This document shows, piece by piece, positions 55,380 through 62,657 of a DNA stretch of 64,000 nt. The notes under the pieces are model-generated. The model was not told where the DNA came from, made no database searches, and saw only the letters and a list, made by a program, of their open reading frames with translations. Position numbers and translations under genes: made by a program. Source of the stretch: Streptomyces sp. SCL15-4 (GTDB taxonomy: Bacteria > Actinomycetota > Actinomycetes > Streptomycetales > Streptomycetaceae); contig NZ_JAOBTQ010000001.1 in NCBI RefSeq assembly GCF_033366695.1, positions 4,588,001 through 4,652,000 on the forward strand, in the 5' to 3' direction. Positions within the stretch are counted from its first letter, which is position 1; the number at the start of each line of letters is the position of its first letter.

Positions 55380-56150
55380 TCGGTGGACGAGGTGTTCGCG
55401 CGTGCAGCCTCGCGGGAGAACTTGTGGGCGATGGTGCGCGGGCTGCCAACCGGGGACGCACCCTGATTGTCCGCGAGCTTTACCTCGGCAGACACTGGGC
55501 CGGCACCACCGCCGAGTATGAGCGTCGCTGTGCCGAGCAGGGCATCCCGCGTGTGCCCTTCACTTACTTCTCTGCCGACGAGCGTACGGGCAGTGCCACG
55601 CGCTGCGCGTCTGGGTGGAAGAGCGCCGTGTGCGCTACGTGCTCGCGGGGCCCAGAGAGGAGGTGGTCCCACTGCCGGACAAGCGCACCCGACAAGCCCG
55701 CGAGCGGTGCGCCCTCGTGCCGGCGGAGGCGTTGGAGCGCCGCTCGTGCGCCGACGGAGATGTCCTACTTCCTGTACCACACCGACCCCGGCGCCACCTT
55801 GGTCGCGCTGGTGACAGCCGCCGGGCAGCACTGGATGGTGAAGAGTCGTTTCAGGTAGCGAAGGGACAGGTGGGACTGGCGAGCATGAGGTGCGCAAATG
55901 GTGCCTCTGGTACCGGCATACCGTCGTGTGCATGCTTGCCATGGCTTTCTTGGTTGCCGTCCGGAGCCGGCTAATACCCTGCCGACCGCCGACACTCGAC
56001 CTCCGACCGTGAACCAGATCCACCGCCTGTACTGACCGGATCGTTCTCGTCCAGGCCCCGCGCCGCACGGACCTGCTTGGCCATGCCCTGGCACCGCTGG
56101 CGGACCCGTTACCAGATCCTGGCCCGGGCCGGCCACTACCGAGGCCGAGT
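55380..56150 (+). pseudogene. Decayed IS701-type transposase
   Basis: Pieces of one transposase lie in order but in changing frames. IVRELYLGRHWAGTTAEYER starts near 55465. VWVEERRVRYVLAG is near 55610 in another frame, and MSYFLYHTDPGATLVALVTA near 55760. DGEESFQVAKGQVGL (the Glu-containing catalytic block) is near 55833, HEVRKWCLWYRHTVVCMLAM near 55880, and WHRWRTRYQILARAGHY near 56095. At least three frameshifts and no intact start make it non-functional. The blocks agree with the C-terminal half of IS701-family transposases of Streptomyces. Ends and target duplications were not found; GTACTACAG at 55301 might be part of a terminal repeat. Confidence 0.8.
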
Positions 56151-56189
56151 TGCACGAACTTACTCACGGTGAAACCACTGGCGGTAACC

Positions 56190-56648
56190 CTAGTGGTGCC
56201 AAGCTCGCCCGCCCGTGTTGTGGATGAACCGCTGCAAGACCTTGAGGGTGGTCAGGTACTCCTCGTCGGAGATACCCGCGTGCCGCTCCGCCCAGAGCTC
56301 GTCCTGAAGGGCCGCGGCCTTGTCGTAGAACGCCCTGCCCTCAGCCGTGATGCCCAGGCGTCTGTCGGCATCCTCGGTGATCCAGCCCCGGACGATGAGC
56401 GCGTCGATCTCGGACTGCATGGTTTCCGGTCCGGTGTCGAGGTAGTTCCGAAGGAGGCGGGACACTTCGTCACGGGTCTTGACGGTGTCGGCGCTTGCGA
56501 CCTGTGCCAGAACCCACCACTGCGGTTGAGTGGTGCCGATCCCGGCGAGGGCGGCCTGGGTACGGGCGATGACGGCCTTGCAGGCCGCCCAACTCCAGTA
56601 ACCGATGGGCTGCTTGATCAAGTCGGTGTCACTGTGCGAGTACTCCAT
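56190..56648 (-). CDS. MarR-like winged-helix regulator
   Basis: A 152-residue protein with the MarR layout: LIKQPIGYWSWAACKAVIAR as the first helix, ALAGIGTTQPQWWVLAQVA, the recognition region TRDEVSRLLRNYLDTGPETM, and ALIVRGWITEDADRRLGITA as the wing. No transporter or enzyme gene is adjacent; the neighbours are a dead transposase and gene fragments, so its target is unknown. The ATG complementary to 56646-56648 is the first in the frame. A MerR-type promoter candidate lies upstream. Confidence 0.82.
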   Translation of the reverse strand: MEYSHSDTDLIKQPIGYWSWAACKAVIARTQAALAGIGTTQPQWWVLAQVASADTVKTRDEVSRLLRNYLDTGPETMQSEIDALIVRGWITEDADRRLGITAEGRAFYDKAAALQDELWAERHAGISDEEYLTTLKVLQRFIHNTGGRAWHH

Positions 56649-56687
56649 GGCCGAAACCCCTGTCGTCTGAGTCGTTCGACGAGATCG

Positions 56688-56718
56688 ACCGTAGAAACTG
56701 AACTGGACTTGAGGTCAA
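56688..56718 (-). promoter_or_regulatory. Candidate promoter with 19-base spacer before the MarR gene
   Basis: On the minus strand TTGACC (complement of 56713-56718) and TACGGT (complement of 56688-56693) are 19 bases apart. Good hexamers with a long 19-base spacer are typical of promoters switched by MerR-family activators; a TTGACCTCAAG half-dyad covers the -35. No MerR gene is in the window. Confidence 0.3.
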
Positions 56719-57339
56719 GGACGTACCGGCGACTCGTCCAAGAGGGCGCCTACTTGCTGCCCACTTACCGTTGCACCACCGGTCGTAGTAGTAGGGAGTC
56801 ATCCCTCCGTACTCCTCCAGGCCTCTCGAGCGGTACAACCGGTGTTCCACTCGGGGGGCCTCGTGTTCCTCGAGGCAGGCGGCCACCTCGCTGAGCTGTC
56901 CGAGGACGGCCTTACGCCGCGGGTCGTACCGGTGATCCCATGCGCGGAGCGCAGCCGGGCCTGCGCTCCTGCCGGCACCCCGCTCCAACCCGGTCGGTGT
57001 CCGTGCGCCGCGCGCGCAGCAATCAGATGTTCACTGTAGGAGGTGCACCTCTTGGTTGGCGCAATCGGCGCCGAAGCAGCACAGAGTCACTTAGCGACAG
57101 CCTCGCCGAACATGCCCCCAACGTCGTGCTTTACCGGGCAGGTACACGGACTGCCCGATGCCCCAAGAAGCGTGTGACTCGTGATCACCCGCGCCCAAGC
57201 GGCTCAAGCCCAAAGCCGCTGCACCCACCTTCCACGGGAAGGAACACTAGATCTTCCGAAGCGGAGCGAACCGATCACAGGACGCCTACTCAGCATGTAC
57301 TCTGTGCTTGCATTTCCACGAGAGAGAGGACGAGCAACC
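56719..57339. other. Accessory stretch without an intact gene
   Basis: About 620 bases before the caspase-kinase gene. A minus-strand frame ending at 56629 contains the protein-like piece GLEEYGGMTPYYYDRWCNGK (around 56780-56850). It faintly recalls nitrile-hydratase-type beta subunits, but it has no proper start or continuation, so it is at most a gene fragment. A plus-strand frame from 57031 (MFTVGGAPLGWRNRRRSSTE) is open to 57377 but shows no family resemblance and lacks a ribosome site. The promoter of the caspase-kinase gene must lie in the last 200 bases. Confidence 0.45.
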
Positions 57340-59568
57340 ATGGTTGCAGGCCGCCGCGCCATTTGCATTGGGATTGATGAATACCAAGGCGAAGACCGCC
57401 TGGATCTATGTGTAGCCGATGCTACAGAGGTAGCTGACTACCTGAGTCAATCTGAATATGGGTTCGATGTTGAACTACTGGTTAACGAGGAGGCGACTCT
57501 CCCCAATATACGTCGTGCCCTGCTGTCCGTAATGGATGAGGATCTCGAGTTTTTTCTCCTCTATTTTTCAGGACACGGATTAGTTACAGATCTTGACGCC
57601 TTCCTTGTAACAGTCGACTATCAACCACTCGCCGAGGGCGTGAGTCTCGCCGATCTGGCGCGTTACACAGAGAAGATCTCCCAAAAGACCAAACACTGCT
57701 TGACTATTTTGGACTGCTGCCATTCTGGTGCGGGGCAGTTTGGTGCAAGTCGTCAGATGGTTACACCCGAGGAAATCGATCGAGGCATTCCAGCCCGCAC
57801 GGAGTCGCGCAGTTTGCTGGCGGCCTGCCGCCCAGAACAAGTGGCGATTGAAGATAGCAAATATGGGCATGGGTTGTTCACTTACATGCTCCTAGAGGGC
57901 CTCTCAGGTGACGCCGCCGATCCGTACGGAAACGTTACCGTGGGCGGCCTTTCCGAATTCATCGACAGGAATCTAGAAGCTGCGGGGGCAGAACAGATTT
58001 CGGTCATGAAGGGTGATTCTGCGGGTCGCGTTATCCTCGGGCGGGGTTTTACGCCGATCGCAGCCGATGCCCTTCCAGAATACGAGAAGAAGAGGATTAT
58101 TGCCCAAGGGAAGCAATTTTTGGAGGATTATACGTCGCAGCTGACAAATCACCCTGAAGACTGGCGACGTCACGGGCACAGGAACGCTTCCATGCTGCTT
58201 CCGCCGACTCTCCGTTGGTTCGAAAGGCAGAGGAAGCAGCATAAGGATCTTAAGGTGGATTCTGAGTTCTCCCGTCTGTATGCCGCTGTAACTAACAGAG
58301 TGAAGCAGCTTGCAGAAATCGACCTGGGGACGGACGTAGGTGAAGGAATAGTTACCAGGAGCATCGGAGGTGGGGGCTTCGGGACGGTTTACGAAGTTCA
58401 ACGAGCGGATGGTCAGAAACTAGCCTACAAGGTGTATCACCCTACCGAGTACGGCGACTCAGAAAAGAAGAGCCTTTTCTCTCGCGGATATAAGGCCATG
58501 CAGCAACTCGACCATCCGCGGGTCATCAAGGTTGAGAAATACACGGAGGCCCCTCTCGGGTTCTTCATGGAATATGTGGATGGCCCCAATTTTCGAGACC
58601 TTCCGAATATTATTGAAGACGCGGTAGAAGTCCTTCAGTTCCTCCTGCTGACAGCGGAGACCATCGCGCACGCCCATAGTCGACCGGTAATCCATCGGGA
58701 CATTAAGCCAGAAAACATCCTGGCACTCTATCGGCCGGATGATAATACCTGGATCCCTTATCTGACGGATTTCGATTTGGCTTGGTTCGACCAGGCAACT
58801 CAAGTCACTAAACAGGCGTGGGGGAACATCTCCTACTCCGCTCCGGAGCAGATGGCTAACCCCAGGTCGGCGGCGGCCCATAGCGCCCAAGTGGATATTT
58901 ACGCTTTCGCTCAGCTGGCTTTCTATGCAGTCACGGGCAGTGACCCGGTTCCGGTCGGTCGAGCCGACAATAGTCGACTCCTTCAAGAAAAGTTGAAGGC
59001 ATGGCCGGTTGGGGCAGCGGCACAGAAATTCGTGGCCTGGTACGACCGTTGCAGTGAATCCAGCCCCCACGACAGATACCCGAACTTCCGCTCGGCTATG
59101 GATGAATTGGCTGATGTTGAGGCATCGATTCGCCGGGCTTCCTCAAGTGCAGTGACGCCGCGCGCCGCACTGAATGAAATTGCCTTTGCTCTATCCGGCT
59201 TTGGTGCAGCTGGAAAAATCGACGTGGCTGGAGGCGCGTTTCATAGCACGTCGGGAAGAACTTCAATCACGCTTACGGCTTCCAATATTCAGACGAGCAC
59301 ACAAGGTGAGAAGTTTGACCTCGAGGCGCGCCTGAGCCTTGATCGCATAACAATCGAAGGTAATTCGTCGAGTGAGCGTAAGCGAGCGAAAATAAATAGT
59401 CGAATCGATGAAGTTACTCGTCAGCTGGAAGGCGTTAAACGGCGACCCGGAAATCAGGGAACCTTTGAAACTTTCATTTCCATAAACGGTGTCGAATGTG
59501 GCTATGCCGGAATTCAGCGTGCGAGGATTTCGCTTAGTCATGTGATTGAAGCGATTGAGCGTACCTGA
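57340..59568 (+). CDS. Caspase-like peptidase fused to a serine/threonine kinase
   Basis: A 742-residue soluble protein. Residues 1-235 are a C14 caspase-like domain, with the catalytic dyad His79 (YFSGHG) and Cys127 (DCCHSG) and the downstream GHGLFTYMLLEGL. A charged helical linker spans about 240-335. Residues 340-600 are a protein kinase: glycine loop GGGGFGTVY, Lys363 in AYKVY, HRDIKPEN with Asp454, and APEQM. The metal motif reads Asp477-Phe-Asp, not DFG. Residues 601-742 are an unassigned, partly beta-rich domain ending in a short helix. The ATG at 57340 has GAGAGAGGA upstream. Residue 81 is a TTA codon, and G+C is far below the genome norm (29 of 60 bases at 57841-57900). No membrane helix is seen. 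A stress- or infection-triggered signalling protease is plausible, not shown. Confidence 0.88.
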   Translation: MVAGRRAICIGIDEYQGEDRLDLCVADATEVADYLSQSEYGFDVELLVNEEATLPNIRRALLSVMDEDLEFFLLYFSGHGLVTDLDAFLVTVDYQPLAEGVSLADLARYTEKISQKTKHCLTILDCCHSGAGQFGASRQMVTPEEIDRGIPARTESRSLLAACRPEQVAIEDSKYGHGLFTYMLLEGLSGDAADPYGNVTVGGLSEFIDRNLEAAGAEQISVMKGDSAGRVILGRGFTPIAADALPEYEKKRIIAQGKQFLEDYTSQLTNHPEDWRRHGHRNASMLLPPTLRWFERQRKQHKDLKVDSEFSRLYAAVTNRVKQLAEIDLGTDVGEGIVTRSIGGGGFGTVYEVQRADGQKLAYKVYHPTEYGDSEKKSLFSRGYKAMQQLDHPRVIKVEKYTEAPLGFFMEYVDGPNFRDLPNIIEDAVEVLQFLLLTAETIAHAHSRPVIHRDIKPENILALYRPDDNTWIPYLTDFDLAWFDQATQVTKQAWGNISYSAPEQMANPRSAAAHSAQVDIYAFAQLAFYAVTGSDPVPVGRADNSRLLQEKLKAWPVGAAAQKFVAWYDRCSESSPHDRYPNFRSAMDELADVEASIRRASSSAVTPRAALNEIAFALSGFGAAGKIDVAGGAFHSTSGRTSITLTASNIQTSTQGEKFDLEARLSLDRITIEGNSSSERKRAKINSRIDEVTRQLEGVKRRPGNQGTFETFISINGVECGYAGIQRARISLSHVIEAIERT

Positions 59569-59737
59569 TGAATTCAGGTACAAGGATGTCGCGTGGCGTC
59601 TCGAGTTTTTCTGGCACTGAGACTTCCTGTCGACGCATGGAGCTAACGTAGGTGGCGTACCGGGTGGGCCAGTGGCGTGTGCCGGACGTTTCGCGGTCGT
59701 CCACGCCGACGAACCACTTGGTGAACGACCGCTCCAC
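59534..59737 (-). pseudogene. C-terminal fragment of an unidentified protein
   Basis: A protein-like minus-strand frame runs from about 59818 to a stop at 59534 and overlaps the end of the caspase-kinase gene tail-to-tail. Readable pieces are GAYRKFVLKGVERSFTKWFV, then DDRETSGTRHWPTRYATYVS and a tail ending in YAQSLQSHD. It has a stop just upstream and no ribosome site; a GTG at 59735 is the only start. It is most likely the left-over C terminus of a larger gene cut by rearrangement. No family was recognised. Confidence 0.4.
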
Positions 59738-60317
59738 TCCCTTGAGGACAAACTTGCGATAGGCCCCGCTCAGGGTGCAGTCCCGGACCGCCTCGTGTGT
59801 GCTCCGCAGTGCAGCTGTTCAGTGGGGGGGGCGGACAGGGCCGCTTCGGTGGCGCGGCCCTGTCCGGTGCCTGAGCCCCAGATCATGACAGCCACGAACA
59901 GGTCACCCAGCTTTCGGGATCGTCGTCACCAACGCGGTCGCGGAGTTGGGCCAAGTCGCCCCGGCTGACGAGGCGGTCACCGTTCGCGCCGCCCCACACA
60001 TCCAGCGCCCACACCGAGTACGTGCGTCGCTCTGTGCGGCTCCAACGACGGGTGCCTCGTTTCCGTGCGGAAGCGCACGGGCGTCTGTCTCGCCAAGGTG
60101 CGGAGGCTGATCAGTCACGGCCTGGCCGAGGAGTGGTGGCACGTGGAAGGGGGGTGCGTCACCGCGCAGTGGCGGGCCGCCTCCACCGGCTGAGGGGCCT
60201 TTACGACTGCTCCTTACCTCGCGGGTAATCGACCCACCCCTCCCTCCCCTGGCAGCGTCGAGCACATCGACGGGAATCCCCGCCAGTAGCCGGCCCCGCA
60301 GCCGTGAGGAGAGCTTC
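59738..60317. other. Right edge of the accessory island, fragments only
   Basis: About 580 bases with no intact gene. A plus-strand frame ending in a stop near 60193 includes SVRKRTGVCLAKVRRLISHG followed by LAEEWWHVEGGCV, which looks like the end of a winged-helix or similar DNA-binding protein but has no start. A G tract (TGGGGGGGGCGG) lies near 59824. The last 80 bases carry the GTGAGGAGAG ribosome site of the SnoaL-like gene. G+C returns to the chromosomal level across this stretch. Confidence 0.45.
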
Positions 60318-60764
60318 ATGTCCGACAAGTACAGCGCGACCAGCGTGAGTTCAGATGCCGTCGCCGAGGCCACCCGCTCCGTCGTGCGGGAGTTCCTCGC
60401 CGCCCGGCTGGCCGGAGACACCGAGCGGCTCGTGGAGATCTTCGCCGACGAGGTCGACTGGCTGCTCGCCGAGAACCCGGGCGTTCCGTGGATCCGGCCG
60501 AGGTCCACCGGTGCCGAGTGCGCCGCTCAGTTCACGGAGTTGATGGAGCACACCGTGCCCGAGGACGCTCACGCCTCCGTCGACGCCTTCCTTGTCGATG
60601 GTGCCGACGCCGTGCTGATGGGGCACCTGTCGGGGACCGTGCGCGCCACGGGGAAGTCCTTCGCGGGGCCGTTCGCGCTGCGGCTCACCGTGGAGGGCGG
60701 GCGGATCGTCCGGCATCACCTCTACGAGAACAGTGTGTCGATCGCCGAGGCGTGCAGCCGCTGA
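60318..60764 (+). CDS. SnoaL/NTF2-like protein
   Basis: A 148-residue cone-shaped (NTF2-like) protein. The helix-then-strand pattern is clear: VVREFLAARLAGDTERLVEI, FADEVDWLLAENPGVPWIRP and GPFALRLTVEGGRIVRHHLY. Members include SnoaL cyclases and small isomerases, but many have no known activity and no catalytic pair is obvious here. GAGGAGAG precedes the ATG. The gene converges with the DUF4242 gene 18 bases away. Confidence 0.85.
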   Translation: MSDKYSATSVSSDAVAEATRSVVREFLAARLAGDTERLVEIFADEVDWLLAENPGVPWIRPRSTGAECAAQFTELMEHTVPEDAHASVDAFLVDGADAVLMGHLSGTVRATGKSFAGPFALRLTVEGGRIVRHHLYENSVSIAEACSR

Positions 60765-60782
60765 CCAGTGAAGACGCCAGGG

Positions 60783-61031
60783 TCAGACCTGTAGCGGGAC
60801 CGGGTGTACCTCGTCCGCCCGGTGCCCGGCGCGTTCGTGGACGCGTTGGACCGCCTCCGCCGACGGGGCCTCGGAGAGGCAGTAGACCGTGCCGGAGTCC
60901 GGGTCCGCCCAGGCGTGTTCGAAGTGGACCGACTCGTCCTGCTCGATCGCGAGGTCGGCCTGGTGCGCCGCCATCAGCTGGTCGGCCGTGATGCCCTGCA
61001 TGCCGCGGTGGATGTCCATGAACCTGGCCAT
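60783..61031 (-). CDS. DUF4242 nickel-binding protein (SCO4226-like)
   Basis: An 82-residue ferredoxin-like protein, starting MARFMDIHRGMQGITADQLM and ending RADEVHPVPLQV. The S. coelicolor relative SCO4226 was described as a nickel-binding dimer of the DUF4242 family; the histidines in DIHRGM, HAWADP and VHERAGHRAD could bind metal. The function is unknown, possibly nickel storage or handling. It lies directly after a Cys-rich peptide gene on the same strand, and the nickel-dependent regulator Nur is encoded elsewhere in the window. Confidence 0.85.
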   Translation of the reverse strand: MARFMDIHRGMQGITADQLMAAHQADLAIEQDESVHFEHAWADPDSGTVYCLSEAPSAEAVQRVHERAGHRADEVHPVPLQV

Positions 61032-61155
61032 GGTCCCGCGCCTCCTTCCGGCCGGACGTTTCCCCTACGTCCATGCTGCGCCCCGGCGGCGGGACGGGCA
61101 CCCGGAGCGGCGGAAGGCCGGCGTGAAGCGTGTTCGCGCCGGCCCCGGTCGTTGG

Positions 61156-61314
61156 TCAGCCGCACTGGCAGGGGTTGCCCGACTGGCAGCCGCAGCCGCA
61201 GCCCGAGCCGCAGCCGCACGCGGCGAGCAGTGGAAGGCTCCTGGTCTCGGCGGGGTGCTCGGTCTCGCGCTCCTGCGTGGGGTCGGGCGTGGTGCTGCCA
61301 AGGGATTCGGCCAT
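61156..61314 (-). CDS. Cys-rich metallothionein-like peptide
   Basis: A 52-residue product. The first half is acidic (MAESLGSTTPDPTQERETEH). The last 20 residues hold seven Cys in CGCGSGCGCGCQSGNPCQCG, a spacing that recalls metallothioneins. TAGGAGGGACC gives a strong ribosome site just before the ATG. It is encoded 124 bases upstream of the nickel-binding DUF4242 gene on the same strand, so the two are probably one unit. Metal or thiol binding is inferred from composition alone. Confidence 0.7.
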   Translation of the reverse strand: MAESLGSTTPDPTQERETEHPAETRSLPLLAACGCGSGCGCGCQSGNPCQCG

Positions 61315-61410
61315 GGGTCCCTCCTAATACCTCGGGGCAGGGATGCCCTCGCCCATTTCATGCCCGTTCGGCCGGGCGCATCAACGGCGCACGGAGGCGT
61401 CCGGCCACCG

Positions 61411-61580
61411 CCGGGTCACCGGTCACCCCTGGGTCATTGGCCACCGCCGGGTCATCGGCCACCCCCGGGTCACCGGTCACCCCTGGGTCATTGGCCACCG
61501 CCGGGTCATCGGCCACCCCCGGGTCACCGGTCACCCCTGGGCCATTGGCCACCGCCGAGTCACCGGTCACCCCCACGTCT
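61411..61580. repeat. Minisatellite, 54-base unit of three 18-base variants
   Basis: Blocks of the type GGGTCACCGGTCACCCCT, GGGTCATTGGCCACCGCC and GGGTCATCGGCCACCCCC alternate, so the array repeats every 54 bases with an inner 18-base period. About three 54-base units are present and the last is more diverged. Open frames on both strands follow the array (for example GVTGDPGVADDPAVANDP on the minus strand), but they have no start or ribosome site. It lies in the gap between the Cys-rich gene and phoU. A C-rich CCCCCCGAG run follows at 61680-61725. Confidence 0.85.
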
Positions 61581-61730
61581 CCGGCACCGTCCCGGCCCTC
61601 CGGCCCCAGGCATCCCCCGGCCAGGGGCACCAGGGCGCGGCCACACCGACTCCCCGCCACACCGACAGCGCCACGACAAGCCCCCCGAGCCCCCCCCGAG
61701 CCCCCCGAGCCCCCCCGAGCCTCCGGAGGG

Positions 61731-62420
61731 CTACGCCCCCTCCACCCCCGGCACCCCCTGGATGTCCGGCTGAAGCTCGTCCGCGTGCTCGCCGGTCACC
61801 AGGTACACCACCCGCTTGGCGACGGCCACCGCGTGGTCCGCGTACCGCTCGTAGTAGCGGCCCAGCAGCGTGACGTCGACGGCCGTCTCGATGCCGTGCT
61901 TCCAGCGGTCGTCGATGAGGTGCTGGAAGAGGGTGCGGTGCAGCAGGTCCATCTCGTCGTCGTCCTGCTCCAGCTGGAGCGCGAGATCGACGTCCTTGGT
62001 GACGATGACCTCCGCGGCCTTCGCCATCAGGCGCTGCGCGAGCTGGCCCATCTCCAGGATGGTGGCGTGCAGGTCCTGCGGGACCGCGCGCTCCGGGAAG
62101 CGCAGGCGGGCCAGCTTCGCCACGTGCTGGGCGAGGTCGCCGGAGCGCTCCAGGTCGGCGGACATCCGCAGCGACGTGACGACTATCCGCAGATCCGTGG
62201 CCACCGGCTGCTGCCGGGCCAGCAGGGCTATCGCCCGGGCCTCCAGGTCGTGCTGGAGCTCGTCCACCTTCTTGTCGGCCTCGATCACGCTCTCGGCCAG
62301 CTTCAGATCCGCGTCGAGCATGGCGGTCGTGGCGCGCCCGATGGCCGATCCGACCAGCCGGGCCATCTCCACCAGTCCGTCGCCGATCGAGTCCAGTTCC
62401 TCGTGGTACGCGTCCCGCAT
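61731..62420 (-). CDS. phoU: PhoU, negative regulator of phosphate signalling
   Basis: A 229-residue protein of two three-helix bundles. Paired motifs bind metal: EADKKVDELQHDLEARAIAL in the first half and EQDDDEMDLLHRTLFQHLID in the second, followed by GRYYERYADHAVAVAKRVVY. PhoU links the phosphate transporter Pst to PhoR and keeps the Pho regulon off when phosphate is ample. It is transcribed away from phoR-phoP, with a PHO box in the shared gap, as in S. coelicolor. PhoP activates phoU there. Confidence 0.95.
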   Translation of the reverse strand: MRDAYHEELDSIGDGLVEMARLVGSAIGRATTAMLDADLKLAESVIEADKKVDELQHDLEARAIALLARQQPVATDLRIVVTSLRMSADLERSGDLAQHVAKLARLRFPERAVPQDLHATILEMGQLAQRLMAKAAEVIVTKDVDLALQLEQDDDEMDLLHRTLFQHLIDDRWKHGIETAVDVTLLGRYYERYADHAVAVAKRVVYLVTGEHADELQPDIQGVPGVEGA

Positions 62421-62551
62421 TGTCGGTTCCCTCTCGTGCGTCGTCGTCCGGGAATGTCGGGGGCCGTCACATCACGCGTGCGCCCCTGGCGAAACCGGCG
62501 GTACGTGCCCCACGTTCCACGCTGTGCCCCGTACGCGTCTGTTTCCGCCAT

Positions 62552-62584
62552 CCCGAATGAACCAGTGCTGGCTCCAAGGTGAAC
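62552..62584 (-). promoter_or_regulatory. PHO box in the phoU/phoR-phoP intergenic region
   Basis: On the minus strand three contiguous 11-base direct repeat units are seen: GTTCACCTTGG, AGCCAGCACTG and GTTCATTCGGG. The first matches the PhoP core GTTCACC exactly and the third in six of seven positions; the middle one is poor, as is usual. The position between phoU and phoR agrees with the bidirectional, PhoP-activated promoter known in S. coelicolor. Confidence 0.88.
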
Positions 62585-62657
62585 TCTGGGCGACGAGTGT
62601 TCGAGGTCGCACCCGGACGGCTGTGGGCATGTCGTACCCCATGCCTAACCTTGAGAC

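Noticed and set aside
55373-55858. Intact 161-residue protein gene
   Set aside because: Its parts match transposase blocks that continue in other frames, so it is a piece of a frameshifted pseudogene.
61411-61580. CRISPR-like array
   Set aside because: The repeat unit is contiguous, with no unique spacers, so it is a minisatellite.
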